Source of the DNA: Mariprofundaceae bacterium
GTDB taxonomy: Bacteria > Pseudomonadota > Zetaproteobacteria > Mariprofundales > Mariprofundaceae
Length of the DNA: 8,476 nt
Direction: 5' to 3'
Assembly: GCA_027035825.1 (NCBI GenBank)
Contig: JALVTX010000121.1
Location: forward strand, 1-8,476
Below are positions 1-6,320 of the stretch, piece after piece (position 1 is the stretch's first letter; the number at the start of each line of letters is the position of its first letter). The translations under genes and the position numbers were made by a program. The notes under the pieces were generated by a model. It was not told the DNA's origin. It searched no databases and was given only the letters and a program-made list of their open reading frames with translations.

Positions 1-442
1 CCATCAGCGCCGCCTCGGCCACGCTGGTGGCGGCGTCGTACATCGAGGCGTTGGCCACCTCCATGCCGGTCAGCCGCGCCACCATGGTCTGGAACTCGAA
101 CAGCGCCTGGAGCGTGCCCTGGCTGATTTCCGGCTGGTAGGGGGTGTAGGCGGTCAAAAACTCGCCGCGCGAGATCACGTAGTCCACCACCGCCGGCACG
201 AAGTGGTGATAGGTGCCGCCGCCCAGGAAGCAGCGCGTGTTGCCCGCGTGGCGGTTGGCCTCGGCGGCGCGCATGAAGCGGCGCACGATCCCGGCCTCCG
301 AGCGGGCGGCGGGCAGGTTCAGGCTGCCCGGCTCGATGTGGAACTCGGCCGGGATGTCGGCGAACAGCTCGCGCATCGAGGAAACCCCGATGGTTTCCAG
401 CATCGCGCGGCGATCCGCATCGGTGTGGGGGAGGAATCTCAT
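1..442 (-). CDS. gcvPA: Glycine dehydrogenase (decarboxylating) subunit 1, GcvPA, N-terminal part
   Basis: The P-protein of the glycine cleavage system decarboxylates glycine with pyridoxal phosphate and passes the aminomethyl group to lipoyl-GcvH in the cytoplasm. 147 codons from the N-terminus are inside the window; the gene runs off base 1, and such subunits are usually about 450 residues. The protein starts MRFLPHTDADRRAML and carries the family stretch FLGGGTYHHFVPAVVDYV near residues 70-90, then AYTPYQPEISQGTLQ and ASMYDAATSVAEAALM at the cut end. These are typical of the split (two-subunit) GcvP, so gcvPB is expected just beyond the edge; that is inference. It is the fourth gene of folD-gcvT-gcvH-gcvPA. 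The ATG at 442 has no clear Shine-Dalgarno: the 12 bases upstream abut a palindromic repeat. Identification is secure; the split form is inferred from the N-terminal type. Confidence 0.95.
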   Translation of the reverse strand, partial: MRFLPHTDADRRAMLETIGVSSMRELFADIPAEFHIEPGSLNLPAARSEAGIVRRFMRAAEANRHAGNTRCFLGGGTYHHFVPAVVDYVISRGEFLTAYTPYQPEISQGTLQALFEFQTMVARLTGMEVANASMYDAATSVAEAALM

Positions 443-454
443 CGCATGCCATGC

Positions 455-509
455 ACCACGAAGGCACAAAGACACAAGGCCATCCCTTGCGCCTCCGCGC
501 CCGGGTGGT
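455..509 (-). repeat. Imperfect inverted repeat between gcvH and gcvPA (copy A)
   Basis: Arms at 455-479 and 484-509 are separated by about four bases. Read on the minus (mRNA) strand the first arm starts ACCACCCGGGCGCGG and the second ends GTGCCTTCGTGGT. The outer five pairs and the inner block are exact, and most of the differences are G opposite T, which pair as G-U in gcv mRNA but are A-C mismatches on the other strand. The element starts at the last base of the gcvH TAA stop and ends 12 bases before the gcvPA ATG, so it fills the gap. It is clearly related to the repeat at 907-968. From memory, similar ACCAC...AAGGCACAAAG...GTGGT palindromes are dispersed in many bacterial genomes; I cannot search to confirm that. 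Confidence 0.8.
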
Positions 510-883
510 TACTCCTCAAGGAATGTCGAGTATTCGTCGTCGGAGAGCAGCTCGACGGTGTCGCCGCTCATGCGGATCTTGGCGATCCAGCCGGCGCCAT
601 AGGGGTCGGTGTTCACCTTCTCCGGCGCGCCTTCCAGCTCCGCGTTGACCTCGACGATCTCGCCGCCCACCGGGGCATACACGTCCGAAACGGCCTTCAC
701 CGATTCGACCACGGCGAACGCCTCGCCCGGCGCCACCGCGCGGCCGATCTCCGGCAGCTCGACGAACACGATATCGCCCAGCGCCTCCTGCGCGTGGTCG
801 GTGATGCTCACCGTGGCCGTGTCGTCCTCGATGCGCACCCATTCGTGTTCCTTCGTGTATTTCAGGTCGGCCGGGATCGTCAT
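509..883 (-). CDS. gcvH: Glycine cleavage system H protein
   Basis: GcvH is the small lipoylated shuttle protein that carries the aminomethyl and reduced-dithiol intermediates between the P, T and L proteins. The product is 124 residues, the normal size. It has KYTKEHEWVRIE at 8-19, the lipoyl-attachment motif AVVESVKAVSDVYAP at 57-71 with K63 as the lipoylated lysine, and the C-terminal NTDPYGAGWIAKI block. I start it at the ATG at 883 (MTIPADLKYT), which has GGAG eight bases upstream. The frame stays open up to 928, but that extension would be translated from the intergenic repeat and has no family counterpart. It lies between gcvT (88-bp gap) and gcvPA (66-bp gap), each gap holding a copy of the same palindrome. 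Nothing in the protein is unusual. Confidence 0.97.
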   Translation of the reverse strand: MTIPADLKYTKEHEWVRIEDDTATVSITDHAQEALGDIVFVELPEIGRAVAPGEAFAVVESVKAVSDVYAPVGGEIVEVNAELEGAPEKVNTDPYGAGWIAKIRMSGDTVELLSDDEYSTFLEE

Positions 884-906
884 CGTTCCATCTCCATTGT
901 CTTCCA

Positions 907-968
907 ACCACAAAACACGAAGACACAAAGCATATCAGGGCATCTTTGTGCCTTGGCGCCTTGGTGGT
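907..968 (-). repeat. Imperfect inverted repeat between gcvT and gcvH (copy B)
   Basis: Arms at 907-930 and 944-968 flank a 13-base loop. On the mRNA strand the 5' arm begins ACCACCAAGGCGCC and the 3' arm ends TTTTGTGGT. It aligns with copy A (455-509) over both arms and the first loop bases (GATG). As in copy A, most arm differences are G opposite T on the mRNA strand, plus one bulged base and one true mismatch. It begins three bases after the gcvT stop codon. The gcvH ribosome-binding site lies outside the element, so gcvH translation need not be occluded. Confidence 0.8.
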
Positions 969-971
969 GCG

Positions 972-2059
<1,088 letters not shown>

Positions 2060-2063
<4 letters not shown>

Positions 2064-2953
2064 GGCATGTCTCCCGTCGTTTCGCCCGCGATGTCGCCCA
2101 GGTGCTCGCGCCAGGCCTGCACGGTGTTGGCCATCAGCATGGCGATGGTCATCGGCCCCACGCCGCCCGGCACCGGCGTGATCCAGCCCGCGCGCTGGCG
2201 GGCCGCCTCGAACTCGACATCGCCCACCAGCCGGCCGTCCGGCAGGCGGTTGATGCCGACATCGAGCACGATGGCGCCGTCGCGAATCCACTCGCCCTTC
2301 ACCAGCCCGGGCTTGCCGGCGGCGGCCACGACGATCTCGGCGCAGCGGATGTGCGCGGCCAAGTCGCGGGTGAACTTGTGCGTCACCGTCACCGTGGCGC
2401 CGGCCAGCAACAGCTCCATCGCCATCGGCCGGCCGACGATGTTCGACGCGCCCACGATCACCGCCTCCTGGCCGTGCAGGTCCACGCCCGTTTCCTCCAG
2501 CAGCTTCATGCAGCCGTATGGCGTGCAGGAGCGCAGCCGGGGCGCGCGGGCAGCCAGCCGTCCCACGTTGTAGGGGTGAAAGCCGTCCACGTCCTTGCCG
2601 GGGTCAATGGCCTCGATCACCGCTTCCGGGTCGATGTGCGCGGGCAGCGGCATCTGCACCAGGATGCCATCCACGCGCGCATCGGCGTTCAGCTCCGCGA
2701 TGAGGCCCAGGAGGTGTTGCTGGCTGGTGTCGGCCGGCAGGGTGTGCGAGAAATCCTCGGAGACGATGCCGACCTCGGCGCAGGCATTCTTCTTGTTGCG
2801 GACATAAACCTGGCTGGCCGCGTCATCACCGACCAGGATGACCGCCAGCCCCGGCGCGCGGCCATGGCCGGCCATGCCCCGCCGGATGTGCTCCGCAAGC
2901 TCCCGCCGCAGTCGCCCCGCGATGGCCTTGCCGTCCAGAATGCGCGCCGTCAT
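2060..2953 (-). CDS. folD: Bifunctional methylenetetrahydrofolate dehydrogenase / methenyltetrahydrofolate cyclohydrolase
   Basis: FolD oxidises 5,10-methylene-THF to 5,10-methenyl-THF with NADP and hydrolyses that to 10-formyl-THF, using the one-carbon unit that the downstream gcv genes produce. The product is 297 residues, normal for the family. It shows YVRNKK at 50-55 (the Tyr/Lys catalytic pair, Y50 and K54), GILVQMPLP at 96-104, KDVDGFHPYNVG near 120-131, the nucleotide-binding loop GASNIVGRP at 168-176 and the C-terminal PVPGGVGPMT. The usual PCTP signature reads SCTP here (S142), a mild oddity. The start is chosen at 2953 (MTARILDGKAIA) because that matches family N-termini; an ATG at 2974 adds seven residues. 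Neither has a Shine-Dalgarno. The stop overlaps the gcvT start by four bases, and the first-gene position suggests operon transcription starts just upstream. Confidence 0.95.
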
Positions 2954-2961
2954 GGGCGCGG

Positions 2962-2994
2962 ATTGTTGCACCATGGCCGCCCGCGCACAATGAT
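2962..2994. promoter_or_regulatory. Possible overlapping divergent promoters between folD and the VOC gene
   Basis: Minus strand, for folD: TTGTGC (2990-2985), 17-base spacer, AACAAT (2967-2962). Plus strand, for the VOC gene: TTGCAC (2966-2971), 17-base spacer, AATGAT (2989-2994). Each is three of six at -35 and four of six at -10, so weak. The two sets interlock, and both would start transcription at or next to the start codon, consistent with neither gene having a Shine-Dalgarno. Tentative: the gap is only 47 bp and such matches occur by chance. Confidence 0.25.
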
Positions 2995-3000
2995 TGCGGC

Positions 3001-3360
3001 ATGCGACTGGCGCACGCGGGGCTCATCGTCGCCGACCTGGAGCGGGCGGCGGCCTTCTACGAAGGCGTGCTGGGACTGGCGCGGGCGCCCCGGCCCGATC
3101 TCGGCTTCCCCGGCATCTTCTACCAGCTGGAGGATGGCGGACAAATTCACCTGATGCAGCTGCCCGATTCCTGCGCCGGCCATCCGCGGCCCGAGCACGG
3201 CGGCCGCGACCGGCACTTGGCCCTGACCGTGGCCGACATCGAGGCCATCCGCCGCCGCCTGCGCGCCGCCGGCGTGGCCTTCACCGCCAGCCGCTCGGGG
3301 CGGGCGGCCATCTTCTGCCGCGATCCCGACGGCAATGCGCTGGAGTTCGTGGAGGCGTGA
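3001..3360 (+). CDS. VOC (glyoxalase/bleomycin-resistance/dioxygenase) superfamily protein
   Basis: A 119-residue single-domain protein of the vicinal-oxygen-chelate fold: two beta-alpha-beta-beta-beta modules, at about residues 1-55 and 70-119. The four usual metal-ligand positions appear filled: H5 (RLAHAGLIV), H50 (GGQIHLMQL), H72 (DRHLALTV) and E115 (NALEFVEA). The closing DPDGNALEF motif is characteristic. This makes a metal-dependent lyase, isomerase or dioxygenase-like activity plausible, but the substrate cannot be read from the sequence; it need not be glyoxalase I, which normally has additional segments. The ATG at 3001 gives the expected N-terminus with the first strand starting at once; no Shine-Dalgarno is visible. 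It is transcribed divergently from folD with 47 bp between start codons and ends 43 bp before hicA. The family call is firm, the function open. Confidence 0.9.
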   Translation: MRLAHAGLIVADLERAAAFYEGVLGLARAPRPDLGFPGIFYQLEDGGQIHLMQLPDSCAGHPRPEHGGRDRHLALTVADIEAIRRRLRAAGVAFTASRSGRAAIFCRDPDGNALEFVEA

Positions 3361-3368
3361 AACGCGGC

Positions 3369-3397
3369 TTGCAGGCCGGACAGAAGTGTCCTAAACT
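3369..3397 (+). promoter_or_regulatory. Candidate sigma-70 promoter of hicAB
   Basis: TTGCAG (3369-3374) and TAAACT (3392-3397) are separated by exactly 17 bases. The -35 matches consensus at three positions and the -10 at four. Transcription would start near 3404, which is the GTG start codon of hicA. The spacer contains the palindrome annotated separately, which raises the likelihood that this is a regulated promoter. Confidence 0.5.
3378..3391. promoter_or_regulatory. Palindromic candidate HicB operator
   Basis: GGACA-GAAG-TGTCC is a perfect 5-4-5 inverted repeat lying wholly inside the spacer of the candidate hicAB promoter, directly abutting its -10 box. HicB antitoxins with a C-terminal DNA-binding domain are known to repress their own operon through short palindromes, and the hicB here has such a domain. 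Binding is inferred from position and symmetry. Confidence 0.55.
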
Positions 3398-3403
3398 GGG
3401 GCT

Positions 3404-3616
3404 GTGACCCGCAAGGAGTTCATTCGGCGGGTGCGCGCGCTTGCGAAGGCACGGGGATTGCCTGTCCGACTGGACAAGAAGCGCGGCAAGGGCAGTCACC
3501 AGACTCTGTACCTGGGTGATCGGAAGACGATCGTGCGTAACCCGTCGGATGAACTGAAGACCGGTACGCTGGCGGCCATGCTCAGGCAACTGGGCTTGAG
3601 TCGCGACGAGATTTGA
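3404..3616 (+). CDS. hicA: HicA-type mRNA interferase toxin
   Basis: HicA toxins are small double-stranded-RNA-binding-fold proteins that bind and cleave mRNA and are neutralised by HicB. This 70-residue protein begins TRKEFIRRVRALAK (N-terminal helix) and has the family core GKGSHQTLYLGDRKTIV at 28-44; H32 is the expected catalytic histidine. It closes with a C-terminal helix, LKTGTLAAMLRQLGLSRDEI. Start is GTG at 3404; no ATG offers a full-length product and there is no Shine-Dalgarno, so translation is probably weak or leaderless if the promoter at 3369-3397 is right. hicB follows after 16 bases on the same strand. All expected residues are present, so I judge it intact. Confidence 0.93.
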   Translation: MTRKEFIRRVRALAKARGLPVRLDKKRGKGSHQTLYLGDRKTIVRNPSDELKTGTLAAMLRQLGLSRDEI

Positions 3617-3620
3617 CTGC

Positions 3621-3626
3621 AAGGAG
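3621..3626 (+). promoter_or_regulatory. Strong ribosome-binding site of hicB
   Basis: AAGGAG sits six bases before the hicB ATG, in the 16-base hicA-hicB gap. It contrasts with the GTG start and missing Shine-Dalgarno of hicA, so the antitoxin should be translated more efficiently than the toxin from the shared mRNA. Confidence 0.75.
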
Positions 3627-3632
3627 AACGCC

Positions 3633-4061
3633 ATGTTCCGGTTTGCCTATCCCGCAAGGTTTGAGCCTGATGAAACGGACGGCGGTTTTGTCGTGAGGTT
3701 TCGCGATCTCCCGGAAGCCATCACGCAGGGAGACAGCGTCGAGGAGTGCCTGCGCGAAGCCGAGGATTGTCTGGAGGAGGCCATTGCGGCCCGGATTTGC
3801 GACAATGAGGACATTCCCCGGCCGTCCGCGGCGCGGCGGGGCGAGCGCCTGATCACGGTTCCATTGCAGACCGCGCTCAAGGCCGCGCTGTATGTTGCGG
3901 TGCGGAAGAATCACATCAGCAAGGCGGAGCTGGCGCGTCGTCTGGGAACGGACGAGAAGGTGGCGCGCCGTTTGCTCGATCCGCACTATCGCAGCCGGCT
4001 GGACGCCTTGGAACGCGCGTTTGGCGCGGTGGGGGCGCGTCCCGAACTGGCCTTGCAGTGA
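3633..4061 (+). CDS. hicB: HicB family antitoxin with C-terminal helix-turn-helix
   Basis: The antitoxin partner of HicA, 142 residues. The N-terminal half (about 1-60) is the partial RNase-H-like HicB fold: FRFAYPARFEPDETDGG, then FVVRFRDLPEAITQGDSVEE and a helix rich in Glu and Ala (CLREAEDCLEEAIAARI). The C-terminal part (about 78-142) contains KNHISKAELARRLGTDEK and VARRLLDP, which looks like an XRE-type helix-turn-helix; this suits autorepression at the palindrome 3378-3391. ATG 3633 is set by a strong AAGGAG. It ends 15 bases from the stop of the convergent lipoprotein gene with no obvious hairpin terminator between them. The module is complete; whether it is active cannot be seen. Confidence 0.93.
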   Translation: MFRFAYPARFEPDETDGGFVVRFRDLPEAITQGDSVEECLREAEDCLEEAIAARICDNEDIPRPSAARRGERLITVPLQTALKAALYVAVRKNHISKAELARRLGTDEKVARRLLDPHYRSRLDALERAFGAVGARPELALQ

Positions 4062-4076
4062 GCGACGCGTTCATGC

Positions 4077-4820
4077 TTAGAACGGGATATTTGTTGTTGT
4101 TGCTGTTAGTGTGATGCTTAGCGTTGTAACCGCTCCAGCGGCATCTGTCGAGGTAGTGTTGATTACTATTTTTACTGGACCAATACTTGGCACGACATAG
4201 TCCGTTTCATTCGTTACATCAGTGCCTCCAGCAGCATAGTTTATGGTAGATGAAGTGGTGATTTTGTATGTTTCAAAGCTTCCCATGCCCGTTGAAACAA
4301 CAGCCCTTCCTGGCACCGAAATGGTTTCGTTCGTTGTGTCGCCATTCTGCTGCGTATAGTTATTCACCCAGCTGCTTGGTGAACTGATCGGGCTGATTGT
4401 TGAGGGGACAAACCCGCTGGCTGGGGTGGTAATCCAGCCTGAGACAGGGTCTCCATATACATTCATTGTTCCTGAAGCTGTTTGGGAAAAATAGTATTGG
4501 CTTGTTGTAGCGAATGGCGTGCCATTGTTAAAAGTTGCATTTATTGCCGTTGTAACAATGGAATGTTTGCTCCCTCGGGGGTCTAGCGGGCTTGCGTTGG
4601 TCGTGACAGTAAACGATCCAGATCCATTCATGGTCAATGTTGTTCCACCTGTTGAGACAGTGCCGCTGACAGTATATTGTATGCTATCTCCGTTCGCGAA
4701 AGTTCGCAGAGTATTGGTTACGATTGGTCTAGCAGTAGGGGCTGATGCCCCCCCCCACCCCCCACCACCACAGCCAGAGATGATGAGCGCCATCGCCAAT
4801 GCCGGAATTAATCTTCTCAT
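4077..4820 (-). CDS. Orphan secreted lipoprotein, Ser/Thr/Asn/Gly-rich, function unknown
   Basis: I do not recognise the family. The 247-residue product starts with a short lipoprotein signal: two arginines, a hydrophobic stretch LIPALAMALIISG, and the lipobox ISGC with C17 as the lipidated residue. A glycine-rich linker (GGGGWGG, 18-24) follows. The rest is rich in Ser, Thr, Asn and Gly, has few charged residues and alternates hydrophobic and polar residues, suggesting an exported beta-rich protein anchored to a membrane. Only C17 is cysteine. ATG 4820 has AGGGAG seven bases upstream and a good promoter at 4877-4848. Base composition differs sharply from the neighbours: 28 and 25 G/C per 60 at 4081-4140 and 4141-4200, against 44 per 60 within gshA. 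That points to horizontal acquisition or different selection. A G6-T-G9 tract follows the cysteine codons. Confidence 0.8.
   Translation of the reverse strand: MRRLIPALAMALIISGCGGGGWGGASAPTARPIVTNTLRTFANGDSIQYTVSGTVSTGGTTLTMNGSGSFTVTTNASPLDPRGSKHSIVTTAINATFNNGTPFATTSQYYFSQTASGTMNVYGDPVSGWITTPASGFVPSTISPISSPSSWVNNYTQQNGDTTNETISVPGRAVVSTGMGSFETYKITTSSTINYAAGGTDVTNETDYVVPSIGPVKIVINTTSTDAAGAVTTLSITLTATTTNIPF
4748..4763 (-). repeat. Homopolymeric G6-T-G9 tract at the lipoprotein N-terminus
   Basis: On the coding (minus) strand six Gs (4763-4758), one T and nine Gs (4756-4748) encode the GGWGGA part of the linker just after lipidated C17. Gain or loss of one base would shift the frame after about residue 24, leaving only the signal and linker. 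Tracts of this length are prone to slippage in bacteria; phase variation is inference. As read, the frame is open. Confidence 0.7.
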
Positions 4821-4847
4821 GTTGATTCTCCCTCGTCAGATCAGCGC

Positions 4848-4877
4848 AGCATACGGCGATCGTAAGGCATTGGTCAA
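4848..4877 (-). promoter_or_regulatory. Candidate sigma-70 promoter of the lipoprotein gene
   Basis: On the minus strand TTGACC (4877-4872, five of six to consensus) is followed after 18 bases by TATGCT (4853-4848, four of six). Transcription would start near 4841, giving a leader of about 20 bases that contains the AGGGAG ribosome-binding site. It lies in the 73-base gap after gshA, so the lipoprotein gene can be expressed independently of gshA. Confidence 0.6.
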
Positions 4878-4893
4878 TAAATAGTCCCCTTCA

Positions 4894-6243
4894 TCAGGGC
4901 AGCGCCGCCTCGGTGAAGATGGGGTCGATGTTCCCGTGCCAGCGCGTGCGCCAGGCGCGCAGCCAGGCATCGGCCTGCGTTTCGCGGCGTTCGATAACCT
5001 CCCGCATCGGGGCCAGGAAGATGCGCTCGTCCCGGCCCGCGGCGTTTTGCCGGCCCTGTCGCTCCAGGCCGGCGGCGGCGATGTCCAGCATGCGTTCGGC
5101 CAGGTTCCACAGCGGCGCGTCGCGGAAACGGGCGGCCAGCGCATTCCTGGCCGCCTCGCGCCGCAGCGCCGTTACCTCGGCATGCGTCCAGTCGGCCACC
5201 ATGTTCCAGGCTTCGTCCAGCGCCCGCGCGTCATAGAGCAGGCCCTTCCACAGCGCCGGCAGGGCGCAGATCCACGGCTTGCCGCCGGCATCCGCGCCGC
5301 GCATCTCCAGAAAGCCCTTCAGCCGCACCTCGGGGAACACGGTGGTGATGTGCAGCTCCCAGTCCGCCGGCGTGGGCCGTTCCCCGGGCAGCGCCGGCAG
5401 CCGTCCGGCCAGGAAATCGCGGAAGCTCTGCCCCGCGCAATCCACGTATCGCCCCTCGCGCATCACGAAATACATCGGCGCATCCAGCAGCCAGTCCACG
5501 TAACGCTCGAAGCCGAAATCCTCGTCGAACACCATCGGCGGGATGCCGGTGCGCGCCGGGTCGGTGTCCAGCCAGCAGCGGGCGCGGCTGCTCAGCCAGC
5601 CGCTGGGGCGGCCGTCCACGAAGGGGCTGGCCGCGAACAGCGCCGTGACCAGGGGTTGCAGGCACATGCCCACGCGCATCTTGCGCGCCATGTCCGCCTC
5701 GCTGGAGAAGTCGAGGTTCACCTGGATCGTGGCCGTGCGCAGCATCATGTCCAGCCCGTGGGCGCCCACCTTCGGCATGTAGCGGCGCATCACCGCGTAG
5801 CGGCCCTTGGGCATCCAGGGCACGGCCTCGCGCGGCCACTTGGGCTGAAAGCCCAGGCCCAGGAAGCCGATGCGCAGCTCCTCGCGCACCTCGGCCAGCA
5901 GGCGCAGGTGGTCGCGCACCTCCTCGCAGGTGTCGTGGATGGTGGCCACCGGCGCGCCGGACAGCTCCAGTTGCCCGCCCGGCTCCAGCGTGATGGAGCC
6001 GCCGCCGCGCTTCAGTGCGATGGGATTGCCGTTCTCGTATTCCAGTTCCCAGCCCTCGGAGGCGAGCAGCTCCAGCGCCCGGCGGATGCTGCGCTCGCCC
6101 TCGTAGGGGATGGGACGAAGCGTGTCCACGCAGAAGCCGATCTTTTCGTGCTCGGTGCCAATGCGCCACGCCTCGCGCGGCTTGCAGCCGGAGATGAAGG
6201 GAGCCAGCAGTTGTTCGCGGCTCTCGATGACGGGGGCGCTCAT
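4894..6243 (-). CDS. gshA: Glutamate-cysteine ligase, plant/proteobacterial (GCS2) type
   Basis: Catalyses ATP-dependent joining of L-glutamate and L-cysteine to gamma-glutamylcysteine, the first and limiting step of glutathione synthesis, in the cytoplasm. The 449-residue product has the length and motifs of the plant-type family rather than the E. coli type: WRIGTEHEKIGF at 26-37, GGGSITLEPGGQLELSGAP at 80-98, GFQPKWPREAVPWMPKGRY at 131-149, and MMLRTATIQVNLDFS at 166-180. Later come PFVDGRPSGWLSSRA and the C-terminal RWHGNIDPIFTEAALP. The start at 6243 (MSAPVIESREQLL) matches the conserved N-terminus. ATGs at 6252 and 6309 are in frame; the latter lies in the loop of a palindrome and adds 22 unconserved residues. 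No good Shine-Dalgarno precedes any of them. Upstream on the same strand lies the hairpin array, then the oxidoreductase. No glutathione synthetase gene is in the window. Confidence 0.95.
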   Translation of the reverse strand: MSAPVIESREQLLAPFISGCKPREAWRIGTEHEKIGFCVDTLRPIPYEGERSIRRALELLASEGWELEYENGNPIALKRGGGSITLEPGGQLELSGAPVATIHDTCEEVRDHLRLLAEVREELRIGFLGLGFQPKWPREAVPWMPKGRYAVMRRYMPKVGAHGLDMMLRTATIQVNLDFSSEADMARKMRVGMCLQPLVTALFAASPFVDGRPSGWLSSRARCWLDTDPARTGIPPMVFDEDFGFERYVDWLLDAPMYFVMREGRYVDCAGQSFRDFLAGRLPALPGERPTPADWELHITTVFPEVRLKGFLEMRGADAGGKPWICALPALWKGLLYDARALDEAWNMVADWTHAEVTALRREAARNALAARFRDAPLWNLAERMLDIAAAGLERQGRQNAAGRDERIFLAPMREVIERRETQADAWLRAWRTRWHGNIDPIFTEAALP

Positions 6244-6292
6244 GCGCCCCATGCTGCGGATTTTCGCCGCCAATGCATGTGTTGATGAGGCC

Positions 6293-6320
6293 GCAAAAAG
6301 TCCGTCCATGGACTTTTTGC
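6293..6320. terminator. Possible bidirectional terminator within the hairpin array (H1)
   Basis: The perfect 11-bp stem GCAAAAAGTCC / GGACTTTTTGC has A5 at the 5' side and T5 at the 3' side on either strand, the arrangement of a bidirectional intrinsic terminator. Against this, the T run is followed by GC, is inside the stem, and the GC-rich part is only four pairs. On the minus strand it would end transcripts from the oxidoreductase about 50 bases before gshA starts. Confidence 0.35.

Noticed and set aside
455..968. CRISPR-like reading of the two gcv repeats
   Set aside because: There are only two copies, about 450 bp apart, with a gene between them and different arm lengths.
2954..3000. 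Possible glycine riboswitch ahead of folD-gcv
   Set aside because: Only 47 bases separate the folD and VOC start codons, too short for a glycine aptamer, and no aptamer-like stems are seen there or in the gcvT-gcvH gap.
4062..4076. Terminator between convergent hicB and the lipoprotein gene
   Set aside because: The 15 bases hold no hairpin or T run.
4088..4105. Short TTG/ACA triplet run at the 3' end of the lipoprotein gene
   Set aside because: Only about four triplets, encoding Thr/Asn residues near the C-terminus; slippage would keep the frame, so it is low complexity rather than a regulatory repeat.
4936..6285. A 449-codon plus-strand open frame antisense to gshA
   Set aside because: It mirrors the gshA coding frame, is rich in Ala, Arg, His and Gln without domain motifs, and has no ribosome-binding site.
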